Part shown: positions 36,412 to 49,700 of the stretch, piece by piece
Layout: the number at the start of each line of letters is the position of its first letter
Position numbering within the stretch: position 1 is the stretch's first letter
NCBI RefSeq assembly: GCF_000801105.2
Contig: NC_079513.1
Span: forward strand, 22,164,273 to 22,228,272
Direction of reading: 5' to 3'
Length of the DNA: 64,000 nucleotides
Source: Raphanus sativus
Taxonomy: Eukaryota > Streptophyta > Magnoliopsida > Brassicales > Brassicaceae
Notes under the pieces: generated by a model
Database searches by the model: none
The model's input: the letters and a program-made list of their open reading frames with translations, nothing else
Told to the model about the DNA's origin: nothing
Program-made: the position numbers and the translations under genes

Positions 36412-39368
36412 ATGTCTTTAGGTTACGCAGAGAAACTATCTTTCATCGAAGATGTTGGTCAAGTGGGCATGGCTGAATTCTTCGACCCTTCTCATGTTCT
36501 GCAATGCAAGGTCAGGTCTCCTCTCCTCCTCCTGGGTTTTCGAGGGTTTAATTACTCGGTGATTGATCGTTGTTAGGACAGTTGATCCTTCGCGTGTTCT
36601 GTCGTAGTCTTTGATTTACGCGTTATCTTTGTCTTCGTGAGGGTTATCAAATAGTTCGTTAATGATTTCATATAATATATAGTTTAGGTTTTAGAGTACA
36701 TGTTTTTTTTTTTTTCTGAACTTGCATTAAGTTAATTGAACAATTGAAATTAGGTAATAACAAGCGTCTTGAGATGATTTAGGTTGTAATGTGGCTATTG
36801 ATTATGTGAGATATGTTGTTTGAAACAAGAGTTGTAATTAATGAGGCAAAAGTTTGGGGGTGTGATATAGGATATGGTTGGCTTGATCTCAGCTTTTAAA
36901 TTTTGTTTATTTACTGTCTGATTTTGTATTGCAGATTGAAGAACTTGCTAAGATGATTCAAAAGGTACTCTCTTTTGTATTCCTAGTAATTTATTTTTGC
37001 ATGTTTCTTGTTGTTTTAAAAGTATCTTGAAGAAGGTGGGTTTTATGTTTGCAGAGTAAGCATCTAGTGGTCTTCACAGGTGCAGGCATCTCAACTTCTT
37101 GTGGTATACCTGATTTCAGAGGCCCCAAAGGCATTTGGACATTGCAAGTCAGTTATCTGTTTTTATTCCACCTTGTTATCATCATTGCTTAAGAAGCATC
37201 ATCTCCTAGTAACTTACACTTTGTGGTTCCATGTTGATTTGGGTTTCAGCGTGAGGGCAAAGATCTACCAAAAGCATCTCTGCCGTTTCATCGTGCGATG
37301 CCGAGCATGACTCATATGGCTTTGGTTGAGTTAGAAAGAGCTGGCATTCTAAAGTTTGTCATCAGTCAGGTAAATTATTCTTCTTTCGTCTTACTTAAAT
37401 GACTGATCACTGAAAGGATCTTGTTGTCTTCATAAAAATTATTAGAATGTGGATGGGTTGCATCTTCGATCTGGGATACCAAGAGAGAAGCTCTCTGAAC
37501 TGCATGGAGACTCTTTTATGGAGATGTGCCCATCATGTGGAGCTGAGTAAGACAAAACATACATATGCTATTCCCTCTTTCTCTCTCTTAGATGGTAACA
37601 GCCTTTCTGAACTTTTCTGAAGGTACCTGCGTGATTTCGAGGTGGAAACTATTGGATTAAAAGAGACTTCGAGAAAGTGCTCTAATGCAAAGTGTGGTGC
37701 TAAACTTAAAGATACGGTCTTAGATTGGGAGGTGAGTTTTCTTCTCCCTTTTAATACAAACGCTTTGATCTCAACCTTGTTGTGTAAGACTCTTAAATAG
37801 CTATAATCTGTGTCTCTTTATGCTTCTTTCTTTTTGTGTTAGGATGCTTTACCTCCAAAAGAGCTTGATCCTGCAGAGAAACACTGCAAAAGGGCTGATC
37901 TTGTACTATGTTTGGGTACCAGGTAACTAATGACTCTTAAGAACTCCCATGTTTAGAATCTCTTTAATCATTTATTGAGTGACTAAACTGCCTAAACTGG
38001 ATTTTTCTTCATGAGCCTTACTCCTTTTTTTTTTGCAGTTTGCAGATAACCCCAGCTTGCAACTTGCCTCTCAAGTGTCTCAGGGGTGGAGGCAAGATTG
38101 TCATTGTTAATCTTCAGGTAAAATCATCTCTTTTGTTCATGTGTATATATATATGGAAGGATGTAGACTAATTATATTCGTCTTTACAGAAAACCCCAAA
38201 GGACAAGAAAGCAGACGTAGTGATTCACGGTTTTGTTGATAAGGTAATAGATTTTAACCTCTTTAAATATATACAGATATTTTTCTAAAATTGTTGCCAA
38301 AACCTAAGTATATAGCAGATTACTTACCTTCAGAACCGTGCTCAAATTTGTGTCTTTATAAAGATATATAATTCTTTTGATGTTGCAGGTGGTTGCAGGG
38401 GTCATGGAATCACTCAACATGCAGATTCCTCCATATGTCAGAATTGATCTTTTCCAGATAATACTTAACCAATCCTTAAGCAGAGGTGTAACCACCAGCT
38501 ACCAAAATTTGATCATGAATCTTTTACTCTCCTTAACTCGCTTTTCATAGTATTATTCACTTCACATGTTTTTCGTTTCTGTTTATACAGATGAAAGGTA
38601 CATTAACTGGACACTTCGTGTTGCAAGTGTTCATGGATTGGCTTCTCAGCTACCCTTCATCGAATCAGTTGAGGTGAAGTGTTAATAAACTAACTGTATC
38701 TCCTAAATGGTGTTTGTGTGAGCGTTTCTGATTCGTTTTTTTTTTCTTTTGTGAAACAGATCTCCTTCTCAGATAACAATAAGTTCAAAGATGCAGTTCT
38801 CGATGAGCAGCCGTTTATCATTAAAAGGTATCAAACACTTTTCTTCAAGAGTCGATCTCTTATGTCTCATTATAACATGTCTTTCTTTAATACAGGAGAA
38901 CAACGGAAGCCGAGACATTTGATATATTCTTGATAATTAACTACAGTGACGGTTGTGACTCTCTCTCCACCAAAATTACCATTCCCTTCAAATATGAGGT
39001 TAGTTAAGCACACATACTATGTATAAAAAAGGTCTTTGTTATATTTGACTGATGAGCATTTTTTGAAAAACTTAATGTAGGTTTCAAGAGAAGAGCATGA
39101 GGAGATGATTGACAAGGAGGCTGTGCTGCAGAGCCTGAGAGAGAAAGCGGTTGAAGAATCTAGTTGCGGTCAAAGCGGTGTGGTTGAGAGAAGAGTGGTT
39201 TCTGAACCGAGAAGTGAAGTCATTGTATACGCGACTGTGACGAATCTCAGGACGTTCCATTGTCAACAATCTGTGCTTGCTAATAATGGTGACCTCAAGT
39301 GGAAGATGGAAGGTTGTGGAACGTCTCGTAAACGTTCTAGAACCGGGAAAAGAAAACCGAGGGCATAG
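36412..39368 (+). CDS. SRT1: SRT1 sirtuin (class IV, SIRT6-like NAD-dependent deacylase)
   Basis: Fourteen coding exons with GT/AG: 36412-36510, 36935-36964, 37055-37147, 37250-37369, 37446-37546, 37623-37731, 37843-37922, 38039-38117, 38190-38243, 38389-38485, 38591-38673, 38760-38827, 38896-38998, 39081-39368 (467 aa; the Arabidopsis protein is about the same). Sirtuins use NAD+ to remove acyl groups; Arabidopsis SRT1 acts in the nucleus on histone H3. Visible motifs: NAD-binding [18 protein letters not shown] (about residues 52-70), QNVDGLH, catalytic His in ELHGD, zinc Cys pairs CPSCG and CSNAKCG, then [13 protein letters not shown] and IVNLQ. The C-terminus is basic ([13 protein letters not shown]), a likely nuclear signal. 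A GA microsatellite lies just before the start. Confidence 0.96.
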
Positions 39369-39769
39369 GAAGGAGAACGAAGATAGGTATCTTCTTTGTA
39401 TATAAGCAACCTCTTAAGTCTAACCGGAAAATTGGGAATATGGGAAGTTTATCGGCGTTTTTAAGGGGCTGAGTGAATTTTGTGTGCTTTTTACCCACAC
39501 TCGGTTCTCTTAAACCGGAACTAGCCAGGGTTTTAGGCTAAACTTTGTTTAAGTAGCTATTGTAACTTTTGACATGTATTCGGTTTGCATTCGATTTGAT
39601 CGTATGTAGAACATTACAAAAGTTACAATATAATCTAGAAATTGTCTACTTTTTGTGTGAAAAGTTATAGATACAGTATTATAGACGAGTTTATAAAACT
39701 TTAGTGAATCAACTAAGATGCTTGTTAATTCAACTAAAGAGCCTTGAACATAGGCGAGTGTGTAGAGTA
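39369..39769. other. SRT1 3' region
   Basis: Likely contains the SRT1 3' UTR. No further gene. Confidence 0.5.
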
Positions 39770-40108
39770 GAGCTTTACTTTGAAATATGTGTTTCAAGCA
39801 TCTATTCATGGGTTGTGGATGGAGAGAAATGGTAGAAGACATGGAGAAGCTTCACTGCCTCCAAACAGGATGATCAGAATGATAGATAGAAGCGTCAGAA
39901 ATATATTCCTTTCAATTCAAAGTGCTGGAGATAATAAATTGGAAGGGGGTTTACAATACTGTTCTCCATAAAGCCAGTTTCATGATTTTTAGAGTAGTTA
40001 TGAGAAGTATAGACAAATTTCTTTCTATGAAGGTTGCATTGTAAAATGTACAAAATAGTTTTTTTTTTGGATTGAATAAAATTTAACATTCATTCAAAAA
40101 AAAAAGAG
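39770..40108 (+). mobile_element. 5'-truncated LINE with target-site duplication
   Basis: The frame at 39780-39971 reads YVFQASIHGLWMERNGRRHG, then RMIDRSVRNIFLSIQSAGDN, the recognisable C-terminal end of plant LINE ORF2 (reverse transcriptase/zinc-binding region). A 3' UTR follows, ending in an A run at about 40096-40105. The flanks AGTGTGTAGAGTA (39757-39769) and AGTGTGTAAGAGTA (40109-40122) form a target duplication with one extra base. It is a dead copy. Confidence 0.85.
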
Positions 40109-40122
40109 AGTGTGTAAGAGTA

Positions 40123-40760
40123 AGGTTTAACTATCTTTTCACGAGTCTTTATTGTATTTAGTTTTCAGTTTTTTCAGTTTGTCTGAAATCTTGTTCATTT
40201 CATCCGTCTTTTCTTTCCTAATTACTCGAGAAGTTGCAAGTAACAATCACTCATGCAACACAACAACTCGAGTCTTGAAACATGCTTACTCTCTCTATCA
40301 ACTGATGCATAACAGACTCGTATGTTATCTTAAACCAATGATTACAAAGAAACACCTGAGCAGAGAAACAAAACAAAACACAGTAACTTCAAAAATCTTA
40401 CTGAGGAGAGTCTCAGGTTAGTTGATCACTGACTGTAGGCAGCGAGCAAGTCACGTGATGACTGACTAATTGCACATGATCAGAACATGAACTAAATGTA
40501 GTTTAGGCCACCTCATGACAAAAAAAAGACCACCTCATGACATGTGCGCTTCTGGAAATGACGTTTACCTCCCTGTCGTTGTCTCCTTTAATTTGAATTC
40601 CATGGGTAAAATAGTCAATGTCCAAAGTCACTCTCTATTCCCAAGGCAGCAACAGACAAAACCAGACCCAATCTCTCAAGCAATCACTGATTCTGTGGTA
40701 AATAAAGAAGTCGAAGACACAAGGACTTTGGTTGATCAATGCTGTTTTCTTGGTCTATCA
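40123..40760. other. intergenic; promoter side of the PDF1-like gene
   Basis: No gene is supported. It includes CACGTGA (about 40452) and pyrimidine-rich tracts. Confidence 0.4.
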
Positions 40761-41298
40761 ATGGACTCACATTGCTCGCTTAGTGGACTCCTTCTACTCG
40801 CCTTCTGCTTACTCTGCTTCTTCACCGGAGATTCATCCGCCACGAGGCCTGGCGTCTTCTACACCAGACACAGAGGACGATGCACGCCGCAGTAAATTTT
40901 AATCAAACCCCTCTTCCTCCTCCGACTACTCTCGAGCATTTTCTCAGACCTGAATCTAACGTGTTTGCAGGTATTGGAGCAGCAGGAGGGAGGCATGGCC
41001 GAGGATGGTGCCCGAGAGATCCACGGTGGAGAGAATGTTCGGAGTGATGGTGGCGAAGGAGCGTTGGAGATCTGATCTGACGCTGGTGGAATCGACGGCC
41101 AGGAACGACGAGGAAGGGAACGCGTACGGTGCGCTGCTGAAGCAGGGGACCGCTGCTCTGCTCAACTCTTACGCGAGAAGGAGCTTTTCTTACGCGCCTT
41201 GGGAGGTGAAGACTATGCTCATTCAGGCCATGATCTCTGAGCCGGCTGCTCGCCGGCAAGCACAAAAGTTCAAAGCCGCTAACGTGGCTTGTGATTAA
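40761..41298 (+). CDS. small secreted protein related to the C-terminal domain of PROTODERMAL FACTOR 1
   Basis: Two exons, 40761-40891 and 40971-41298 (intron GT/AG, phase 2), giving 152 aa. Residues 1-27 form a signal peptide (LLLLAFCLLCFF core, cut near GDSSA). The mature part has RCTPQYWSSRREAWPRM, then NAYGALLKQGTAALLNSYAR and QAQKFKAANVACD. The CxxxYW...REGTAALLNS...A..QA..F..AN pattern is that of the PDF1 C-terminus and a wider family of plant extracellular proteins. The Pro-rich repeats of PDF1 itself are absent. The function is unknown; an epidermal or cell-wall role would be a guess. It lies between SRT1 and NMNAT. Confidence 0.8.
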
Positions 41299-41514
41299 AC
41301 CTTGAGAATCAGATTTAAAAAGATTAGTAGTCACTTTGTTGTACTTGTTATTGTGGTTGTTGTTGCCTTGGTGGATACGTATTCGTTCTTTGTTAAATCT
41401 TGAACACAAAGAATCTAAGGAGGAACATTTAATATGACTACTTTCTGTTTATCAACATTATTTGAATTGTAGTAATATTTGATTTGGTGAAGTAAACAAT
41501 CCTCTCAGCTTTTG

Positions 41515-43397
41515 TTATGTGAGCTCAGTGTAAAGTTGGTGTTGCCTGATGTAATCTATCACTCCATCTTCGGTCAAGTACTTAACCGATAATCCTCTCG
41601 AAATGCATTGCCTGTGTTAAGAAGTAGAGGGATGAGCAAGGAGAAGCCAATATTTTTTTTTTGGTGTAAATGACATATTCTTGAGGAGGACACATAAACA
41701 TCAAACTACCTTAATCTACTTGAGCTAATCTGGTTAGGAACAAAATTGTTGACGATTCTGATATTATCCTGCAAAAGAAACCGTATTTAGATTAGACTCA
41801 TTTGATACAGAGATAACCGGAAAAAAAACAAGAAACTGCGGTAGTACTTACACGGGTTTCGTATAAGATTCTGTCACCAAAGATCATGTTTTCAACATCT
41901 TGTCCTTCTCTACGGATGCACACAATCCCATAGTCTTTACAGATACTCTTTACCTTCAGAAACACAATGTTTATAAGGGAGCATAACTATGAGTAGAATC
42001 GATAAAACATGCTGCATTAGTTAGACTGCCTTGGTTTTACCTGCTCAGGGATCCAAACACCGGGAGTGCAAAAAGATTGCAGTAAATCCGAGCCACATAG
42101 TAGCATTACTTTGAGAGATTCTAGCATTTGAAACCACACACTATAGACTTTAGCTTGAAAGTTGCTTAGTAACTATCAATTACTCAAAAATGTAAGTGAG
42201 ATAAACTATGAGTAGAAAGATGCTAAAGACCACATGGGACAATGTTTTGCAGTTTTCTTACCCATGGGTACAAGGCGATTGTTTGTAAGGAAAGTCTTGA
42301 CCCTTGATAAAACCACCAAACTTCGTTGGTAGCTGTCTTGGGATGCCTGTAGAAACAGTTTTCATGGTTCTGTAAGAAGACAACGGTTTCTTCCTAAAAA
42401 GAAGTTATCAAAAGATTTTGAGGGTAAGAGAGAGAGAGAGATGGAGTACCTCCCACGGATCAACCATAATAAAGTCGGAGCTTTTGCAAGCCAGATTACA
42501 CATCTCTAGACGATGCTCTGCAGATAAAAGTCCCTACACAGAACCTGATTTACTTTATTATCTCTCAAGGAGATTAAACAGTAAAACAAAAAAAATTGGG
42601 TGCTAAAAAAAGAAGCCGAAGTTCCTAGTTGGTGATGGAACGTGTCCATTAGCATTGATTCAGAAAAAAAAGAGTTGTAATTGAAAGAAACTAAGATATT
42701 AATTCAAGCTGCCTAAAATCATACCTCTTTCTTGTATGCATCATTTACTGGAGACATATAGCCTCCAAGAACATGAAACCCCTCCGAGCGTAATGCATCT
42801 CTGGCCAGCTCTAAACAACGAAACAAAGAACTCATCAGTTCAAAGCAAGGAAATTCTGGACAAAAGGTCTCGTATCAAGAACATTCGACCAGACAGGCAT
42901 CAACATGAATATTCCAAGAAGCCTCTTAAGTTCAAAGCTAATAGTGCAACCAAATCTAAGCTACTTAATACTCTAGAGTAACAAATGAAACCACCAGTCA
43001 TACACTGTTCCTAATGCCTAAAAAATGTTCGAATTTTGACATTGCGCAAATTTGAAACCCATTGACAAGCAATTGAACTCTAGAGCTGTACTCTAGTAAG
43101 AGATTACTCACCAAACATGCGTAAATGCATGAACGTAGGAGGATTGAAACTCCCAGTTGCCACTAGCACTACACATTTTTTGTCCCTATTACAGACCAAA
43201 ACGACCGCAAAAAAAAAAGAGTCAATACCAAGAATGTACAGTGAATTTGGTGAGAATCTCATCACCATAAGTAACCAAATGGATCAGATAATTTTCACTG
43301 AGAGAAAAATATCGAAATCAATAAAAAAAAAAGGCTTTGAAATTTACTCAGGTTGTGATCCGATAGATAGTTTATCCACTGGTAGAGAGACATCCAT
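41515..43397 (-). CDS. NMNAT: nicotinate/nicotinamide mononucleotide adenylyltransferase
   Basis: Nine coding exons on the minus strand: 43397-43348, 43185-43112, 42810-42725, 42533-42450, 42346-42262, 42120-42041, 41953-41852, 41768-41710, 41611-41515 (238 aa, the same as Arabidopsis At5g55810 as I recall it). It joins NaMN or NMN to ATP in the last shared step of NAD biosynthesis. Motifs: GSFNPPTFMHLRMFE near the N-terminus (nucleotidyltransferase GxFxPxxxxH), LLCGSDLLQSF, and the C-terminal ISSSRLRQCI (ISSTxxR signature). All junctions are GT/AG and keep frame. The gene is head-to-head with WYRD. NAD+ made here is the co-substrate of sirtuins such as nearby SRT1, but the linkage is ancestral order. 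Confidence 0.95.
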
Positions 43398-43714
43398 TTG
43401 AACTGATGATCGAATCTTATAGCCTGTGACGATCACTCCGGCGAGTGTGTAGAAGACAGATCATGAATAAAGGATAGACCCGAACGACGTCGTGTAAAAG
43501 TACACTTTACGACACCGTTTTATTTGGAGTTAAAACGCACAGTTTTGAGTTCTCGCGAGGGTTTATTTTTTTTTTATTTTTTTTCGTAGTGGTGGTTAAA
43601 AATAATTTAAAAAAAGGAGAAATGGAATCCTTATCCCCAAAATTTTGAAATTCGAATCCGCGCTACTAGGTCTCTCTCACTCGATCTATCCCTGGAGGGT
43701 TTAGGTCGTCGGCG
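43398..43714. promoter_or_regulatory. short bidirectional promoter between NMNAT and WYRD
   Basis: Only ~317 bp separate the two start codons. The stretch contains the palindrome ACGACGTCGT (about 43483-43492) and TTCTCGCGAGGG (about 43551-43562), both plausible factor sites. Two housekeeping-type genes sharing this interval implies overlapping regulatory DNA. Confidence 0.6.
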
Positions 43715-46700
43715 ATGTTTTCCGGCAGGGATAATCCGACGGCGAATGCGAACATGCAGAATCTCTTCGCTCAGATCTTTGAGAGGGAGAGGCGAATCGT
43801 CGAGCAGGTCAAGCAACAAGTAGATCTCTTTGACCACCATTTAGCCTCCAAGTGCCTTCTCGCCGGAGTCTCCCCTCCTCCGTGGCTCTGGTCTCCCTCG
43901 TCTCTACCTTCCGAAACTTCCGGTACTGCTTCCTTCGTTGCTCGATTTCTCTCGCAGCAATGTCAATTTCACTGTTCCCTAGTGTTGGTTAGTGTGGGAT
44001 TGATGCTGCGAAGTTGTTTGGTACTTAAAAATCGAAAATGATTGATGCTTATTAGCGTAATTTGATGTTTAATTACAAGATTATAAAATGATGTTAGGGT
44101 TCCTGAGCATTATTTGTTATATATGTATTCCAGAGATGGTTTTAAGTGAAGAGTTTCTGTTTCGTTCTTCTTATTCTGATGTTTGTTTACATGTGTACAG
44201 AGTTGAATAAGATCATCTCGGGGCTCTTATTTCCTCAATCCAGACATTCCATCATTTGTCCTCCTACCGGCCGTTTCTTTCAGTATCAGCGGCCCGTCAG
44301 TTTTCTAGCTGACAGTGTAGGCATGACATCTGTGGTAGATAACACTTCGGAAGAGCACTTGTTTGAAGAAGAAGAACATCAACACCACCTCTCGCACAAC
44401 TTAGTCCGACGCGTTTCAGATCACTCTCACGAACAGGATGCTGGTACTGCATTTCCTAGAGATGCCCATGAGGAGGAACCGTTGCCAGAAAGTGTCTCAA
44501 TTGATTGCAGAGAGAATCAAAGTTGTCCGTCGCGTGGACACAGTCAGAATCAGAGAGTTGAAAATGGTACATCTCCTGGACGTAGCCAAGGGAAGATGGT
44601 TCTTAAAAGTGTCTCGAGTACTGGTTGTGAGCGGGAACCATCGACTCTCGGATATTGTCAAGATGAAACCGAACCAAACACTTGCGTTGACCCTGGACTA
44701 CCAGTACCGCTTGATAAGATTCAGAGATCGAAGTCACGTCAGAAAGATTTTGAGCGTCGAAGTAGTGCCAAAGCTTCCAGAAGCCGTTCAAACCGTAGAA
44801 ATGAGCTCAAACCTTCTCCAGGTGGAGATATAGGCCTTGGGATTGCTTCTTTAAGGTCCGACAGTGTTAGGGAAATAAATTTATTTAAGCATGATGAGAA
44901 TGATGAAGGTTGTCCCGACGAAGAAGAGGACAGCAATTCTCAAGGTAAAGGAGGGGATCAGTGTATTAAGTTTATCTTATCTACAGAGTCTTCAACCCCA
45001 CACCAGAAAATGGTTCCTTTGCAAATAGCTACCAGTGGAGATACTTCTGCTTCTATTGTACCAAAATCTCTACTCGAGTCTGGTCATGTGAGTGAAATGA
45101 ATGTATTACAGACCATTGAGACAATTGATGAGGTGCCTGTTAAAGTGGATGATACCCAACGCAGAAGTTGCAATGAAACAGCTTATCTCGATGGAGGTAC
45201 AAGATCTAAAAGCTCAAGCCATGAAAGATCCAAGAGGGAACATCAAAAGTCTAGCAACTTTGTTTCGGGTAGCATTCCGTCAAGAAATTCAGATCCTTCT
45301 CACCGGGCAGATGATAGAGTAGAATTACCCCAGGTAATACCTCTCACTAATGAAGATCCTATGGTGACAGATGCTGGAACGAGAATCTTTAAGTCTGAAA
45401 TCAAAACAAGATCCAGCAGCAATGCACGGACAAATGAATCAGAGGCTGAGCATTCAGGCTCTGTTAAGTCTTCTTCAGTTGACCTGGAGCCAAGACATTC
45501 AATTTCATTACTGCAAGGTGGTGATGCAGAGAAGTCACTGATTCCCTCGATCACTGATGTTGAAGGTTTGTTGGTTGAAAATATTGCCAGCAACGATCAA
45601 GCAAAAGAAAAGGGTGAAGGTGTAAAAGAGTCACTGATTCCCTCTACAATCGGTGTTGCAGATAGTATATCTCGAGGAAAGAGATTCGAGACCGAGCATT
45701 CAGGCTCTGTCGAGTCCTCTTCAGTTGTCGTGGAACCAAGAGATTCAATTTCATTAGTGCAAGCCTGCGAAGTAAATGAATCGCTGATTCCCTCTACTGC
45801 TCGTGTTGAAAGATTAGTAGTTGAAGATATTACTAGCGACGATCAACCAAAAGAAAAGGGTGCATGTGTAAAGGAGCCACTGATTCCGTCGACTATTGAT
45901 GTTGAAGGTTTAGTACTTGAACATTTCACCGAGGACGATCAATTAAAAGGAAAGGGTGGATGTGTTGAAAGTAACAGATGTTCAAGTGCTGGAAGAGTCA
46001 GCCTAACGGGTCTATCCACAGATGAGACGACACTTGTGAGTGCAACTGAAAACAATATACCCAAGACCGAGCTTTTGGGCATTGTTGGGTCCTCTTACTC
46101 ATTAATCCAATCAGACGATAGAAGTGTATTGTTGAAACCCGTAACTGTTACTGGTGAAGCTTTATCAGTGGAGGAAGATAACACCGGTGAATCAACGGAA
46201 GTTAGCAGTATCTCAAGGTCTAGAAGTTTAAGCCAAACTGACATCACGGTAGTTGAGCAAGTGGTGGTTGAATCTATTCTTCAGGAAAGCGGTGCTCCAG
46301 AAGGCTTGATTGACCATTCTCAAAAACGGGATATTAGTTGTATGTCCAAGGAAGTACAGTCACAGGGTTCATTGACCAAAGAGGGGAGTAACCAATGCCA
46401 TGTAATATTAAGTAAGCCAAGAAGCTCGGCCATTGAAGAGGAATCAGCAAATGAATACAAGGCTCTATCTGTTGGATCTGATCGTAAATTGGCTGACGAA
46501 CAGCTTGAAGTTAGAGCAGGAAACTCATCACCGAGAACCCTTGATCTCCCTGCTCCTGTGAAGCCTGAATCACCCTCCTCTGATGATAATGGAGAACGCA
46601 GCTTTAGTGACATTCCAATGAATAGTCGAGAAAAATCTACAATGGAGAAGGCCCCAGCATCTGCCGCAAGGGTGTCAGATGTTCCATCTCTCACTGATTC

Positions 46701-49700
46701 TGAAGTTAATTTCTTGGCAGTCAATGCCATAAATGACATTGAAGATAATAATGGTTTGAAGAAAGAAATGGTATCAGAAATGGAATCGCCTGCAAGCCAT
46801 ACTGGCTCGAGAGTCGGAGGAAATGAACATCCAGAGTCAAATACATTCGCTGGTCAGCTAGATGCATCGAAAAAGAGACCTCAATTTGAAACATCCGCTG
46901 ACGAAGGTGTTTCCCCAGATGATAAGAATACAGCATTTGCAGAAACAGGTGAATCTCATTGTCAGGAGGGCTCTATACAGAAAATTATTTGCTCTAGTTC
47001 CCAGCTGCAGAATAAGCGGAGAAGAACCCTTGAGAAACTAACTAGTAGAGAGCCTTCGTCAAGCCCAGGGGTGAATGTTCTTTCCTATGTCTTTGGAAAG
47101 TTCAATATATAAGAGTTTTAAACCACTCTGTCCTTCCAAATGTAACTAAAGTGTTTTTTTAATCTTGGGGTTTTATATATTGCAGGGACACATTCTGGAC
47201 TCAGATTCTGTTAGGGAAGCAGTACATCGTTGTGAGGAAGCCGCATGTCACGACCTCAATCACTATGATGTCGAATTACAGAAGATAATTGGATCTACAC
47301 CTACAGATCACTATGAAGTTGAGTTACAAAAGATGATTGGATCTGCATCGTCATCTGAACTACGTTTTGAAGAGGTATGTGCTGTATTTCTCATGCTTCT
47401 TAAGTTTGTCTTATAAATAGTAGAGTATTTCTCTCTTGAATATGTGTCCTAGTGTAGCCGCTCAATTTAGAAATATATCTTCAATCCTTGCTCTAAAGGG
47501 AAATCGACAATTATACTTGACCTGGAAATATCAATCTAAACTTAAGTGCCGTAGTATCAAGCAGATGCACATGTGTATATAAAGCTATTAACCATAAAAA
47601 TTATCGGCAAAAATCTGAAATCCTAATCAATATCTCAGCTTATCCGTGCTCATTATTGTGTGTCTTTGTTTGTATGACTTTATTAATTGTCTGCCAAGAG
47701 ATGAAACTACAGTACAGCTCAAGCTGATAGTTTGAATAATGTTTTCTCGTGTTCTGTATGATGTGTCATTAACTGAATACAGATATTTGCAGGGTTACTT
47801 ATTCAAGGAAGCTGGATTGATGAGTCCTACCTCGCTTTCGTTCAGACCAGAACAGCTAAGTGCAGAGAGGAGTCAAATTGCTCCAAATCATGGATTTAAA
47901 ACAGAAAATATGGACTTTTTGCCATTTGTTGGAGAAACCTCTCACCTATTCGCTAGTGGCGTCCGCAGTTCAGATTATTCTCCTTGTTCATCTCCCTTTG
48001 GTTTGACAGGCGCAGACGATGGCAGCCCCCCTGTTTTGGAGGGCTTTATTGTCCAAACCGATGATGAAAGTCAAAGAGATTCCAAAAACCAGATAACACA
48101 TGACAGCTTCCAACTTCCAAAAACTACAGCAGAAAGTGCAACCATCATAGAGACAATTCGCAAGTCTGCTTGCAGTACCACTCCATCATTACATCTGGCT
48201 AAAACATTTAAGTTCAAGGGAAAACTGGACTTGGATCAGTCCGTTTCAACTGAGCTGCTTGATGGCATGTTTTTCAGTCAGAATCTGGAGGATAGCTCTG
48301 TCTTGGATAAGTTGGGTATTAACCATGACTATACAGGAAATTTGTACACTGACTATGCTGGCTCAACTGCTGATGCTAGGTATCCTCGTATGTCTCCAAA
48401 TGGGAAGTTGTGGTATAGAAGTTTGCAAAAGTCTGCTAGTTCAGAGAAGCAGGGCAGTCTGACACCAGACCTACCTTGCATTAGCGAAGAGAATGAGAAC
48501 GTGGATGAGGAGCCTGAAAACTTATGCGCCAACTCTCCAAAGTCTATGAGGTCAGAGAAGCGAGGAAGTTTAATTCCGGACCTTCCTTGCATAGATGAAG
48601 AGAAGGAAAAAGAAGATGAGATACCAGAACCTGTTAAGGAGGTATCTGATTCCAAAAGTGGGAGTGTCTCTGCCGAAAGTGAACCTCTTGCTGATACTGA
48701 TGCTGATGAAGACCCTAGGAAACTTCTTCCATCTGTCTCTAACGCTAAGGTCCCTGTTGATAGACAGAGCCTAGATTCTGTCAATACCGCGTTTAGCTTT
48801 TCTGCTACGTGCAACAACAGTGTCAAAAGTAAAGCAGAAAGGAAGAAGGGTGGTAGCCGAAGATTCACTGGTAAAGGTAAAGAGAATCAAGGTGGAGCAG
48901 GCGCTGGAAGAAATCTTAGACCGCCTAGTAGCAGGTTCAGCAAGACTAAGTTGTCTTGTAACTCGAATTTGACATCTCTAGGGCCGCGATTACCAGATAA
49001 AGAACCTAGGCACAACAACATCGTTTCAAACATCACTTCGTTCGTTCCACTTGTTCAGCAACAAAAAGCGGCAGCTGCAATAATTACAGGTAATTGTTTT
49101 CTTTGTCATTGTCTAGTAAACCGTCTAGCAATACTTAGTTGTATGAACTAACCCTGTCTATGTTTCCCCTAGGCAAGAGGGATGTCAAGGTAAAGGCCCT
49201 AGAAGCAGCTGAGGCTTCAAGAAGGATGGCTGAACAAAAAGAAAATGAACGTAAGATGAAGAAAGAAGCTATGAAGCTTGAGCGGGCAAGGCTGGAACAA
49301 GAAAATCTGAGAAAGCAGGAGATGGAGAAGAAAAAGAAAGAAGAAGAGCAAAAGAAAAAGGAAGCGGAGATGGCTTGGAAGCAGGAGATGGAAAAGAAAA
49401 AGAAAGAAGAAGAGCGGAAGAGAAAAGAATTTGAAATGGCGGATAAGAAGAGGCAGAGGGAAGAAGACAAGAAGTTGAAGGAAGCTAAAAGACAGCGAGT
49501 TGCAGAAATGCAGAGACAACAAAAAGAGGCTACTGAGAAACTACAAGCTGAAAAAGAACTGAAAAGAAAGGCTACTATGGTAAGACTAAGACCCCTCTTC
49601 TTGTTTGTGATGGTAGGAGTTTTACTGAATATAAGAAACTGACATTTTAGGATGCGAAGATAAAAGCACTGAAGGAACTGAAAGAAGAGCAAGGTAATGC

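Noticed and set aside
40903..41409. Minus-strand 168-codon frame
   Set aside because: Antisense of the PDF1-like gene exon 2 and its intron; the sense reading has a signal peptide and family motifs.
43480..43520. Longer imperfect palindrome GTCGTGTAAAAGTACACTTTACGAC
   Set aside because: Pairing is broken in the centre and not better than chance beyond the ACGACGTCGT core.
49135..49692. Minus-strand Phe/Ser-rich frame of 185 codons
   Set aside because: Antisense of the Lys/Glu coiled coil of WYRD exon 5; low-complexity shadow.
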